Assembly (NCBI GenBank): GCA_943357285.1
Contig: CALRGJ010000001.1
Span: 124,001-188,000 of the forward strand
Direction: 5' to 3'
Source: Candidatus Peribacteria bacterium
GTDB lineage: Bacteria; Patescibacteriota; Gracilibacteria; UBA1369; LOWO2-01-FULL-3
Length of the DNA: 64,000 bases
In this document: piece after piece, positions 43,316 through 51,593 of the stretch
How the letters are laid out: the number at the start of each line of letters is the position of its first letter
Numbering within the stretch: the first letter of the stretch is position 1
Program-made: the position numbers and the translations under genes
The notes under the pieces: model-generated
The model's input: the letters and a program-made list of their open reading frames with translations, nothing else
Database searches by the model: none
What the model was told of the DNA's origin: nothing

Positions 43316-46300
43316 ATGTTTAAAGAACAAATTTCCAATGATGATGATCATGTAGCGGAGGATCACGGTGCGTGTGGTTTGTCTGCAGTGGTGAATTTGG
43401 ACGGAAAAGCTGACAATCAGACTATTCAGATGGTGATGGAAGCGGGAAGAAGAATGGAATTTCGCAGTGGTATAACTGAGGATGATGGAGGAAAAATAGT
43501 CGGTGCCGATGGTGCCGGTGTACTTTTTGATACCAAGGATAAGGGACAATGGATGGACATGATGAGTGATAGACAGAAACGTAGAGTGCATGATCCCAAA
43601 GATGTGCAAATGAGCGTTGTGCATTTTGACAGATCTTTAACAGAATTGGATATTGCGGTGCGCATAGAGGCTATCAATGAATCTTTGCATAGAAGAGGAT
43701 TGGAGGTCTTGGATTGGGAAAAACTAGTGACTAATGAAGATGGTATAGATGAAAGACGTTTGCCAAGAATTCCCAGATATTACAAATTAACTTATCAAGT
43801 TCCGGGTGTTGACCATACTCAAGTTGATGCGGTGAAAGCTTACAGAGTTGCGAGAAGAATTAACAGTAAGGTGGACCGAGTGAAACTGGCTTCGATGGCT
43901 ATGGATAGGGTAGCTTTTAAGGGTGTTTTGACCGGAACGGAATTGATGAAATTTTTCCCAATTTTAAATCAAATCGGAGCACGAGCGGCAATTTCTCATG
44001 TGAGATATTCTACAAATGTTGTGACGGATCAAGAGCAGCCTTTTGGTTCTTTGGCCCATAACGGAGAGATTAATTCGGTGGCGGCGACTCGTAAGGCTTT
44101 GATGAATATGGCGAAGGCTTGGGGTTTTGTGGAGAGCGTTCTTGTGAAAGGAGGAAGTGATTCAGCTCATTTGAATGACGCTTTGGAGTTGATGCTTGTG
44201 AATGGAGTCTCTTTGCCGGAGGCTTTGATTCGTTTGATTCCGCCAGCTTTGATGAAGGTGGATAATCCTGAAATGAGAAAATTTATTCAGGCGAGTCATC
44301 GTGCGATGGAAACATTTGGAATGTGGGAAGGTCCTGCAGCAATTCTGGGGTTGGATAATACTTATTTTTCGGCTCATTTGGATAGACTGGGACTTCGTCC
44401 GGCAAGATGGATGGAGATTGAAAAAGATGGTCCGGATGGAGGAACTAGATTTGTATTATCAAGTGAAGTAGGGGCGGTTCCATTTGAATATGAAAAAATT
44501 GTGCGTACCGGAAATTTGAAAGGAGGAGAGACTATTGCTGTAAGGCTAAGTGATGGAGAGGTGTTGGAGGGTAATGCTTTATATGAACGTGTGATGAGAG
44601 ATACCGGACTGAATTGGAAGGATCTTGTTGATAAAAAGATTTTTGTGCCAAGTAGTTTTGCTGAAAAAAAGAAAGCGGCGAGTGAAGTGAAAATTAGTTT
44701 GAAAGATATTAAAGAAAATGGACCTTTGTATTCTAAATTGGCTGGATTTGGGTGGACGGAATCACTTTTGAAGAGCGTTATTGAAAGAATAAATCAGGGA
44801 AAGGGCATTATTTCTTCTATGGGTGTGCATGGTCCTTTAGGAATTCTGGATCCGAATTTGGCGAATATTAACGATTTATTTTTGGCGCGAGCGGCAATTA
44901 TTACCAATCCTCCTTTTGATCCTCAGGGTGAAGGGGATGCCGTGGAGACTGATGTCTATTTAGGAAAATCTCCGAACGTAACGGTAAGTGATAAAGCTTA
45001 TGAACCTATTTATCCTCAGTGGCATGTGAATTCTCCTATAGTTTCGTCTAAAGATTTGACCGAAATGAAAGAAAAATCTACCGATGCGGCTGAAGATGGA
45101 GTGGATGCACCAAAAACTAAACGTATTCATATAAATTTTCATGGTGGTTATAAAGATTTCTTGGCAAAGATTGAAGAAGTGAAGAAACAGGTTTTGCAAT
45201 ATGCGCGAGCTAATAATGGAGATGGTCCATCAGTTATTGTTTTGTCTGATAGAAGGGCTTTTGAGGGGGAAATGGCGAGTATGGGTATTCCGCCAATTTT
45301 GCTTATACAGGCTATAAATACTGAATTGATTAATAATGGTTTGGAAAGAAATGTTTCTTTGGTGGTGGATTCAGGAACTATTCGTAGTGGTCATGATATT
45401 GGTTTGTTGATTGCAAATGGTGCTTCTGCCGTGACTCCGTGGATGCTTGAAGAAGTGGCTCAGATGGCTGATAATCCTGATCAAGCAGTGACTAATTTGT
45501 ATAAAGAATTGAATGCTGAATTGGTGAAGATGATGTCTAAGCCGGGAATTACTACGGTGCTTGGAGCAAGGACGGGATATTGGTTTGGAGCGGTGGGATT
45601 GGCTCCGGAAGTTACTAGCCTTGGAGGTGGAAAAACTGTTTCTCAAGTGGGAGGAATGGGAATGAAATTAATTTTTGAAGCCTTGGTGGAAGCACAATTA
45701 AGAAGATTGAATGATGCGGAAAAATGGATGAAAGATACTAGTGAAAAAGCTGATAAGGCTGAAGGTGCTTATGATTTATTAACTAGAGAATTTTTTAATT
45801 TGTCGGCAATTCCAGATGCAGGAAGATTGAAAAAACTTATTGAGCGTGTGGAGAGAGAAGGTGGAGATGTTGGAACTGAAGATTATTCTGCTTTTTTGGG
45901 TGGAGAGGCTTTGGATGAAGAGGCTGTTTCTGATATTGCTTTCCAAATTGCAACGAAGAGACGTTTGGATAAAAAATTAACTTTGAGAGATTGCTTGGCG
46001 GTTGATTATAAATTTGAAGAAGTGACTCCGGAGTTATTGGCTACGGCTCCGAGTATGGAGCAAATTATGTCGACTTTGAGAATGTCACATATGTCCTTGG
46101 GTGCTCATGGTGCAGTGGCACATGCTTCGATGGTGCGTGGATGTAATAGGGCTGGAGTGAAATCAGCGAGTGGTGAGGGTGGAGAAGAAAAATCACGTAG
46201 TAGAACTGGTAGTAGACCGGAAGATCTTTCTTATGCTCGTCAGGTGGGTACGGCTGGTTGGGGTGTGGATAGACAATTTTTGTGTGAGGCTGAGGAAATT

Positions 46301-47995
46301 TGTATTAAGGTCGCTCAGGGTGCGAAGCCTGGTGAGGGTGGAGATTTACCTGGTGCTAAGGTGACTGCATTTATTTCCAGTATTCGCCATGTTAGTGAAG
46401 GTACGAGACTTATTTCTCCGCCACCAAATCATGATATTTACAGTATTGAAGATTTGAAAGGACGTATTATGGGTCTTCGTGCGCTAAACCCTCGTGCGAA
46501 AATTTCTATCAAAGTGGCTTCAATGCCAGGTCTTGGAACTATTGCGGTAGGTGCGGCTAAAGCTGGGGCTGATGTATTTGAAGTTAGTGGATTTGATGGA
46601 GGAACTGGTGCCGCTGGAGAACAATCAATTAATCATTGTGGTTATCCAGTTGAAATTGGTTTGGCTGAATCTCATCAGTATTTGGTGAAGGCTGGACTTA
46701 GAAAGAGAATTAAACTTGCTGCTGATGGGAAAATGATGACAGCTGAAGATGTAATTAAAATGCGTCTTACCGGAGCTGATGAAATAGGATTGGGAACTTT
46801 GTTAATGGTTTACGTACAATGTATTGCTTGTTCGAGTTGTCATACAAATAAATGTCCAACAGGTATTACAACTCAAGACGTAGATTTGCAGAGAAAAAGA
46901 TTTGTTGGTAAGGAGGGTGTTAGTGCGCAGGCTTTGAGTTTTCAAGATGAATTCCAAATTGAAGCAGGTGCGAAGGGTGTGAAGAATGGATTGGAAGCTT
47001 TGGCGCGTGATGTGCAGAGAGGTCTTGCTAAGATGGGAATTACAGCTGAGCAATTTGAAAAAATGGTGGGTGATGTGGAGAGGCTTACTCAAGTGGAGAC
47101 TGGAAATCCTGTGATGGACAGTTTGGATTTGGGTTCAGTGCTTTTGGCTTCTTGTAATGAGCCGGGATGGATGAATGCGCGGGCTATGGCTGGAGAGACA
47201 CATGAATCTTTGGCAAATGTTTATAGAAATAAAGCTGGAGCTAAAATTTTGGCTGAAGCGGAAAGATTTTTGAATGGTGAGGTAGATGAATTGGAAATTT
47301 CTTTGAAAATTAAGAGTACGGATAGGGAAATTGGTACTGGTCTTTCGGGTCAGATTTATGAGAGGTTGGTGAGATTTGGAAAGTTGAAGTCTGGGCAGGT
47401 GATTACTTTGAATACTTCCGGAGAAGGTGGACATAATTATGGAGCTTATTCTGGCGATGGTATGGTTTTGCGACACGAAGGATTCCTAAATGATTCAGTG
47501 GGTCAGGCTATGTCTGGAAATGCGAAAATTATTGTGAGGGCTCATCCGGATTTGAAAGAAAAATCAGGACATGTATTGGTTGGAAATCAGGCTTGTATGT
47601 GGGCGACAGGAGGAACTTTGTATTGTCCGGGTAGAGCAGGTGCACGTCTTGGTGTGAGAAATAGTGGAGCGACAATTGTGGCTGAAGGTGCGAATGATTA
47701 TCCTTTTGAATATATGACGGCAGGTGAAGGTTTTATGCTTGGTGATTGGGTTGGTGAGCTTGGTTCAAGAATGACTGGAGGAAAATTGTTTGTATATGAT
47801 ACTGAAGGAACGAGAAGAGAGAAAATTTCTAAGGGTTATATTGAACCAGGGGTTATAACTGAAGCAGATTTTGATTCTATGAAAGCTAGAATGATGGATT
47901 ATTATGGCGAGACTGGAAGTGAGGTGGCTGAAAAGATTTTGAAAAACTGGGAAACAGAGAAATTGAACTTTGTAAAAATGATGCCAAAAAAATAA
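43316..47995 (+). CDS. gltB: Glutamate synthase, large subunit type
   Basis: A 1559-residue flavoprotein. The N-terminal Ntn amidotransferase domain begins after a ~19-residue propeptide at Cys20 in EDHGACGLSAVV, the glutaminase nucleophile. The FMN/glutamate-forming barrel (about 900-1270) has QGAKPGEGGDLPGAKV, ISPPPNHDIYSIEDL and SGFDGGTGAAGEQSI. The iron-sulfur segment is CIACSSCHTNKCPTG, with more Cys than the usual three. The C-terminal GXGXG beta-helix follows (GGTLYCPGRAGARLGV). No gltD lies nearby, so the electron donor (ferredoxin, or a GltD elsewhere) is open. ATG 43316 follows a TATATT box (43294-43299). Confidence 0.93.
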   Translation: MFKEQISNDDDHVAEDHGACGLSAVVNLDGKADNQTIQMVMEAGRRMEFRSGITEDDGGKIVGADGAGVLFDTKDKGQWMDMMSDRQKRRVHDPKDVQMSVVHFDRSLTELDIAVRIEAINESLHRRGLEVLDWEKLVTNEDGIDERRLPRIPRYYKLTYQVPGVDHTQVDAVKAYRVARRINSKVDRVKLASMAMDRVAFKGVLTGTELMKFFPILNQIGARAAISHVRYSTNVVTDQEQPFGSLAHNGEINSVAATRKALMNMAKAWGFVESVLVKGGSDSAHLNDALELMLVNGVSLPEALIRLIPPALMKVDNPEMRKFIQASHRAMETFGMWEGPAAILGLDNTYFSAHLDRLGLRPARWMEIEKDGPDGGTRFVLSSEVGAVPFEYEKIVRTGNLKGGETIAVRLSDGEVLEGNALYERVMRDTGLNWKDLVDKKIFVPSSFAEKKKAASEVKISLKDIKENGPLYSKLAGFGWTESLLKSVIERINQGKGIISSMGVHGPLGILDPNLANINDLFLARAAIITNPPFDPQGEGDAVETDVYLGKSPNVTVSDKAYEPIYPQWHVNSPIVSSKDLTEMKEKSTDAAEDGVDAPKTKRIHINFHGGYKDFLAKIEEVKKQVLQYARANNGDGPSVIVLSDRRAFEGEMASMGIPPILLIQAINTELINNGLERNVSLVVDSGTIRSGHDIGLLIANGASAVTPWMLEEVAQMADNPDQAVTNLYKELNAELVKMMSKPGITTVLGARTGYWFGAVGLAPEVTSLGGGKTVSQVGGMGMKLIFEALVEAQLRRLNDAEKWMKDTSEKADKAEGAYDLLTREFFNLSAIPDAGRLKKLIERVEREGGDVGTEDYSAFLGGEALDEEAVSDIAFQIATKRRLDKKLTLRDCLAVDYKFEEVTPELLATAPSMEQIMSTLRMSHMSLGAHGAVAHASMVRGCNRAGVKSASGEGGEEKSRSRTGSRPEDLSYARQVGTAGWGVDRQFLCEAEEICIKVAQGAKPGEGGDLPGAKVTAFISSIRHVSEGTRLISPPPNHDIYSIEDLKGRIMGLRALNPRAKISIKVASMPGLGTIAVGAAKAGADVFEVSGFDGGTGAAGEQSINHCGYPVEIGLAESHQYLVKAGLRKRIKLAADGKMMTAEDVIKMRLTGADEIGLGTLLMVYVQCIACSSCHTNKCPTGITTQDVDLQRKRFVGKEGVSAQALSFQDEFQIEAGAKGVKNGLEALARDVQRGLAKMGITAEQFEKMVGDVERLTQVETGNPVMDSLDLGSVLLASCNEPGWMNARAMAGETHESLANVYRNKAGAKILAEAERFLNGEVDELEISLKIKSTDREIGTGLSGQIYERLVRFGKLKSGQVITLNTSGEGGHNYGAYSGDGMVLRHEGFLNDSVGQAMSGNAKIIVRAHPDLKEKSGHVLVGNQACMWATGGTLYCPGRAGARLGVRNSGATIVAEGANDYPFEYMTAGEGFMLGDWVGELGSRMTGGKLFVYDTEGTRREKISKGYIEPGVITEADFDSMKARMMDYYGETGSEVAEKILKNWETEKLNFVKMMPKK

Positions 47996-47999
47996 TTTT

Positions 48000-48029
48000 G
48001 GCGAGGCAACTTCCTCTTGCCTTTTCGCC
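48000..48029 (+). terminator. Possible gltB terminator
   Basis: Nested stems GGCG/CGCC and AGGCAA/TTGCCT with TTTT following the inner stem, 5 bp after the gltB stop. Weak, but the only candidate. Confidence 0.45.
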
Positions 48030-48144
48030 TAGATCTGTTATAGTTCCGTTGCATTGACTCGTATCTATCACTCACATCTTAATTATCTTAAGTAATGACG
48101 TAAGGATAAGAAGCGTGCATTATTATTTCATTACTTTAAAAAGT

Positions 48145-48432
48145 ATGACAAATCCAAAGATCTTTGTTGGTAACGTTGCTTACGTTACTACAAAAGAAAC
48201 TCTTATGGCTGAGTTTGGCGCTTACGGCACTGTCGTAGATTGCTACAAACCAGAACAAAAAGGTTTCGCATTCATTACTATGTCTAGCATCGAAGAAGCT
48301 GAAAAAGCTCTAGAAGCTCTACAAGGTAAAGAAGTTGATGGTCGTCCTCTCAAATTAGACGAGGCTCGTCCACCAAAACCAAGAACAGGAGGTTTCTCAG
48401 GTTCTAGAAGAAGTTTCGGAGACGAAGAATAA
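48145..48432 (+). CDS. RRM-domain RNA-binding protein
   Basis: A single RNA-recognition motif. RNP2 is KIFVGNVAYVT (residues 5-15) and RNP1 is KGFAFITM (around 42-49), followed by a short Arg/Gly/Ser tail (RTGGFSGSRRSFGDEE). It resembles the small cold-inducible RNA-binding proteins of cyanobacteria and other bacteria, which may act as RNA chaperones. Codon use is more C-rich than in neighbours, suggesting strong expression. ATG 48145 is chosen over an upstream GTG (48115) because RNP2 begins five residues later. A long leader (about 80-100 nt) and a strong terminator flank it. Confidence 0.9.
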   Translation: MTNPKIFVGNVAYVTTKETLMAEFGAYGTVVDCYKPEQKGFAFITMSSIEEAEKALEALQGKEVDGRPLKLDEARPPKPRTGGFSGSRRSFGDEE

Positions 48433-48472
48433 GGTTGAGCGTCCTAGGACGCAATTAACTTATGCTTACCCG

Positions 48473-48518
48473 AAAAGGTCTCACTCCCGTCAAGGCGGGG
48501 CTGGGGCCTTTTCTTTTG
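48473..48518 (+). terminator. Terminator of the RRM gene
   Basis: GGTCTCACTCCCG and CGGGGCTGGGGCC form a 13-position stem with one mismatch and several G-U pairs that are stable only in plus-strand RNA, followed by TTTTCTTTTG. The wobble pairs fix its direction. Confidence 0.88.
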
Positions 48519-48532
48519 TATGGGGATTTTGC

Positions 48533-48602
48533 TATAATATTGGCATCAGGCTTGGGACTCACTGTCACAAATAAAGAACCCCTTTGATTTGGGGTTCTTT
48601 AT
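48533..48602 (+). ncRNA. Candidate small RNA complementary to the tmRNA-like element
   Basis: A consensus -10 TATAAT (48533-48538) would start a transcript near 48545 whose first 14 nt are ATCAGGCTTGGGAC. The terminator hairpin at 48571-48602 would end it after ~58 nt. The same 14-mer occurs on the plus strand at 48658-48671, inside the opposite-strand tRNA-like element, so the RNA would be perfectly complementary to that element's P2 stem and loop. No convincing -35 is present. Existence of the RNA is inference. Confidence 0.4.
48571..48602. terminator. Bidirectional terminator between the candidate small RNA and the tmRNA-like element
   Basis: A 12-bp stem ATAAAGAACCCC/GGGGTTCTTTAT with loop TTTGATTT. 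Both convergent transcripts would end here. Confidence 0.75.
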
Positions 48603-48618
48603 GTTTGTACTTAACACC

Positions 48619-48687
48619 GGTGGAGGTGAGGGGGCTTGAACCCCTGTCCCATAGTTTATCAGGCTTGGGACGCAACCTGCCACCCCC
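48619..48687 (-). ncRNA. tmRNA-like tRNA domain lacking an mRNA-like region
   Basis: On the minus strand, GGGGGTG (48687-48681) pairs with CACCTCC (48628-48622) as a 7-bp acceptor stem with the alanine-identity G3-U70 wobble. It is followed by ACC. The T arm is AGGGG-TTCAAGC-CCCCT. A D-loop-like GCAGGTTGC without D stem matches tmRNA architecture, as does the 3' segment GGGACAGGGGTTC. Where a normal tmRNA has P2 leading to ~270 nt of tag frame and pseudoknots, only a 6-bp stem GTCCCA/TGGGAC with a 14-nt loop remains. There is no room for an anticodon arm. It could be a reduced RNA, a pseudogene or one piece of a split tmRNA. Confidence 0.6.
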
Positions 48688-48709
48688 ATGGAATGTTAAA
48701 TACACTTCA

Positions 48710-48763
48710 GTTATAGCAACCAAAGTTAAAATTTTCTTAAATTAAAGTTAAATTAATTCTAAA
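48710..48763 (-). promoter_or_regulatory. Direct-repeat operator and -10 box upstream of the tmRNA-like element
   Basis: Read on the minus strand: TTTAGA (48763-48758), TTTAAC (48752-48747), TTTAAG (48741-48736) and TTTAAC (48730-48725), each 11 bp after the last. After 9 bp comes -10 TATAAC (48715-48710); no normal -35 exists. Spacing and sequence match the array at 28211-28253. The predicted start is ~16 nt upstream of the tRNA-like domain. Confidence 0.55.
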
Positions 48764-48786
48764 ATAGTTAAAATTTCTAAATTGTG

Positions 48787-48802
48787 GTCTGCCCGGGCAG
48801 AC
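48787..48802. repeat. 16-bp perfect palindrome downstream of the 48804 gene
   Basis: GTCTGCCCGGGCAGAC, self-complementary, followed on the plus strand by TTCAATTTTTT. It lies 2 bp after the minus-strand stop codon at 48804 and is a close relative of the palindrome at 22385-22400. It may act as a transcript-end hairpin. Confidence 0.65.
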
Positions 48803-48803
48803 T

Positions 48804-49160
48804 TCAATTTTTTAACCCATTGCTTTGTAAACACCTTTTATAAAAAAAATTGTACTGATCCTCAAATTTGCTATCTAGTACTGGGGTAATACTGTTTTTT
48901 CTTTTCTCTAAATTGTCCTTATATGCATCAGCTACTGTTTGCATTTCTATCTTGGTTGCTCCCTTGGACTGCATAATCCCTAATGTTTTGTCTAGTTCCT
49001 CAGGTGATTTAGGAAGTGATGATAAGTTGTTTTTAATTATTTCTACTGTTTCTATGGTGCAATTTTTTCTAATAGAAGTCGGTCTTAACTCGTGCCAATA
49101 GAATAAAGCTGTTAGTAGTGATAATGTTACGATGCCGATGGCTAAAGTTTTTTTATTCAT
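48804..49160 (-). CDS. Small membrane-anchored protein of unknown function
   Basis: 118 residues. Residues ~5-22 (TLAIGIVTLSLLTALFYW) form a signal anchor, leaving a ~95-residue outside domain. That domain is helical and charged, with two Cys (NCTIETVEI near 33 and KRCLQ near 111) that could form a disulphide. No family recognised. It lies between the HEPN-like gene and the tmRNA-like element on the same strand, 66 bp after the former. Confidence 0.6.
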   Translation of the reverse strand: MNKKTLAIGIVTLSLLTALFYWHELRPTSIRKNCTIETVEIIKNNLSSLPKSPEELDKTLGIMQSKGATKIEMQTVADAYKDNLEKRKNSITPVLDSKFEDQYNFFYKRCLQSNGLKN

Positions 49161-49226
49161 AATATGGAAGATTTAAAGAAAATAATTTTATTTAGCGAAC
49201 AAACTGGCTAGCTCGTGTTGTACGAT

Positions 49227-49637
49227 TTAATCTTTTTCTAATTCTTCCACCAGTGCATAACTTATCTCTGTTGCCAATTTTCTTGCTTTTATTAAAAAGT
49301 TATTTTCTTCGAAAAGGTCCTTACACTCGATACTTGCCCCAGTTAGGTTACCATCCTCACCATGAATGATTTTTAAATCCTTGTGAGCAATATCGTTTCT
49401 ATAACCTCTTAGTTTTTCAATTTCGGTTATTAGTTTTCTATTTTGAATGAAAGGATTTGCCAAATAAATCTTTTGTCCTAGTGTAGCCCTTTCAAATATT
49501 TTATCTTTCAATTGAGAATCAGCACATTCTAAACGCCCTTTTTTTCGGACAATTAGTTCTAAAACACGCTCAAGCTTATTAAAGGCTATAAATGCTAATC
49601 CGTATTCTTGTATAAAAGTTTCCGTTTTTTTATCCAT
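49227..49637 (-). CDS. HEPN-domain-like protein
   Basis: 136 residues, all-helical. The motif KLRGYRNDIAHKDL near residues 86-99 contains RNDIAH, the R-x4-H catalytic signature of HEPN ribonucleases. The surrounding pattern (a preceding helix with LGQKIYLANPF, a following charged loop) fits small stand-alone HEPN proteins. HEPN proteins are frequent in toxin-antitoxin and antiphage systems, where many cut tRNA or mRNA. No nucleotidyltransferase antitoxin (MNT) is adjacent. It starts 33 bp after tkt on the same strand. Confidence 0.65.
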   Translation of the reverse strand: MDKKTETFIQEYGLAFIAFNKLERVLELIVRKKGRLECADSQLKDKIFERATLGQKIYLANPFIQNRKLITEIEKLRGYRNDIAHKDLKIIHGEDGNLTGASIECKDLFEENNFLIKARKLATEISYALVEELEKD

Positions 49638-49670
49638 GAAGAGAAAAAGTTATTTCGGTCAACGTCCTGT

Positions 49671-51593
49671 TTACGCTAACTCTCCCAAAATCGTCTTCGC
49701 AATTCCTTCACCGTCCAAACCATTGAGATGGTAGAGCGCGTCGGAGGTGCCGGAAAGTTGGTAGGCAGTGACGCCGAGGCTCTTGAATGAGTTTGGTTTA
49801 ATGCCGAGCTGCAAGAGGTGTGCGGCGAGTTGATTGCCGAGACCGCAGTTTACATTATGGTCTTCGATGGTGATAATTTTTCCAGTTTTTTTAATTGAGT
49901 TCATCAATGTGTCATCAAATTTTTTGATTGAGCTTACGGCGACGATTTCTATAGAAAGTTCTGGTTTAGATGTTTTTAAAATTTCATAAGCTTTCATTGC
50001 TTCATTCACCATTGCTCCAGTAGCGGCGATAGTAATTTGTGAACCTTCGCGGATGATATCGCTGCGGCCGTATTCATATTTGTAATTAGAATCGTAGAAA
50101 GGAGTCCCGTCAGTTTTTGTGAGAACCGGGAATTTATGACGACCCATACGTACATAAAAATTTCCGTAGTGGGAAGCCACATATCTGATGATGTGATCAG
50201 TTTGATTTGGGTCGGATGGTTCTACAACCATAGTATTAAACATACCAAGGAAAGACATCATGTCATCGATTGCCTGGTGAGTAGGGCCGTCTTCACCCAC
50301 GGAAAGTCCGCAGTGAGTAGCAACCATTTTTACGTTGGCATAATTGATGTCATTTACGCGAGCTTGGTCTTTGGCGCGGCTAGAAATGAAAGCGCCGAAA
50401 GTAGAACAGAATGGAGTAAAATTATCTAAGCTGAGTCCGCCGGAAGCTGAAATCATGTGTTGTTCAGCAATACCGCATTCAATATGACGATCCGGATATT
50501 CAGCAGCGACAAACTTTGTCATCACTGAATCTTTGAGATCGGCAGTGAGAGCTACGATTTCCGGATTATTTTTTGCAAGGTCGAGAAGTGCTTTACCATA
50601 AGCCGTGCGGCAATCGGTGAGTTCTTCTTTTTTGTAGGTAATTGGTGTGCCTGGTTTTACTTTTGTTTCACTTAATAGTGCTGGATAAACTGTTGGGGTT
50701 GGATGCCACTTGATAGAGTTTTTGCGGAAATCTGCTAGTAAATTTTCTTCTTCCGGAGTGAGAGTTAATGTTTTTACCGGTTCAGCAATTTGTTCTGGTT
50801 TTGGTGCTTTGCCGTGCCAATCAGCTTTGTTAGCCTGGCCAGTTACTTCCATGAAATCTACACCTTGTCCCATAATTGTGTGACCGATGAGGACTGTAGG
50901 CTTGCCAGTGTTTGCGTAAGCTTTGCCTAATGCTTCCCACATTTTTTGATAATCATGTCCGTCTACTTCAATCACATTCCAGTCCGAAGCGGTAAATATT
51001 TTCACGAGATCGAGGTTCATTGTTTCTTTAATACTAGCCGTTAATTGCACTTTGTTGTAATCAATAAAAAGAATTAAGTTGTCGAGCTTGTGTTGGCGAG
51101 CGAAGTGCATTGTTTCATAAATTTCTCCTTCCTGACATTCACCATCGCCGGCAATGGCGAAAACTTTTTGATTAGTTCCATTATGTTTTTCTGCCCAAGC
51201 AAAACTTGAAGCTACGGAAACACCAATTCCAAGAGGACCAGTTCCATACCAAATTCCAGGAACGTGGCGAGTGATATGACCTTCATATACTGAGCCTATT
51301 TTGCGGAAATTCTTCACTACATCTTCTTTTGGAATGTAACCCATTTCAGCCAAAGTGCTGTAAACGGCAGGGGAGATATGGCCGTTACTGATCACGATTT
51401 TTTCACCTCCTTGAGAAATGATGTAGGAATAAACGACAGTCAAAAAGTCTATACATGAGAGAGAACCACCCGGATGACCACTTTGCGCGTTTGTTACCAT
51501 TTCCAAAATTGAACGACGACAGGATTTACTGAAAGTCTGGAGAAAACTAATCTGATCTGGAGAAAGGGGAGTCGAGAGTTGTGGAATTGTCAT
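49671..51593 (-). CDS. tkt: Transketolase
   Basis: Transfers two-carbon ketol units between sugar phosphates in the non-oxidative pentose phosphate pathway. The 640-residue single-chain enzyme has the thiamine-diphosphate motif GDGECQEGEIYETMHFAR starting near residue 149, YNKVQLTASI, the pyrimidine-domain segment ECGIAEQHMISASGGLSLDN and the C-terminal domain GKIITIEDHNVNCGLGNQL. It provides the link between zwf/gnd products and transaldolase or phosphoketolase, all encoded in this region. No Shine-Dalgarno before the ATG. Confidence 0.95.
   Translation of the reverse strand: MTIPQLSTPLSPDQISFLQTFSKSCRRSILEMVTNAQSGHPGGSLSCIDFLTVVYSYIISQGGEKIVISNGHISPAVYSTLAEMGYIPKEDVVKNFRKIGSVYEGHITRHVPGIWYGTGPLGIGVSVASSFAWAEKHNGTNQKVFAIAGDGECQEGEIYETMHFARQHKLDNLILFIDYNKVQLTASIKETMNLDLVKIFTASDWNVIEVDGHDYQKMWEALGKAYANTGKPTVLIGHTIMGQGVDFMEVTGQANKADWHGKAPKPEQIAEPVKTLTLTPEEENLLADFRKNSIKWHPTPTVYPALLSETKVKPGTPITYKKEELTDCRTAYGKALLDLAKNNPEIVALTADLKDSVMTKFVAAEYPDRHIECGIAEQHMISASGGLSLDNFTPFCSTFGAFISSRAKDQARVNDINYANVKMVATHCGLSVGEDGPTHQAIDDMMSFLGMFNTMVVEPSDPNQTDHIIRYVASHYGNFYVRMGRHKFPVLTKTDGTPFYDSNYKYEYGRSDIIREGSQITIAATGAMVNEAMKAYEILKTSKPELSIEIVAVSSIKKFDDTLMNSIKKTGKIITIEDHNVNCGLGNQLAAHLLQLGIKPNSFKSLGVTAYQLSGTSDALYHLNGLDGEGIAKTILGELA

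Noticed and set aside
48619-48687. Ordinary tRNA-Ala
   Set aside because: Acceptor and T arms fit, but only 33 nt separate position 9 from the T arm. There is no D stem and no 7-nt anticodon loop, and GTCCCA/TGGGAC closes a 14-nt loop.
48804-49637. Canonical HEPN/MNT toxin-antitoxin system
   Set aside because: No nucleotidyltransferase motif (GSxxxGxxxxxSDxD) occurs in the adjacent membrane protein, so the pair cannot be called HEPN/MNT.
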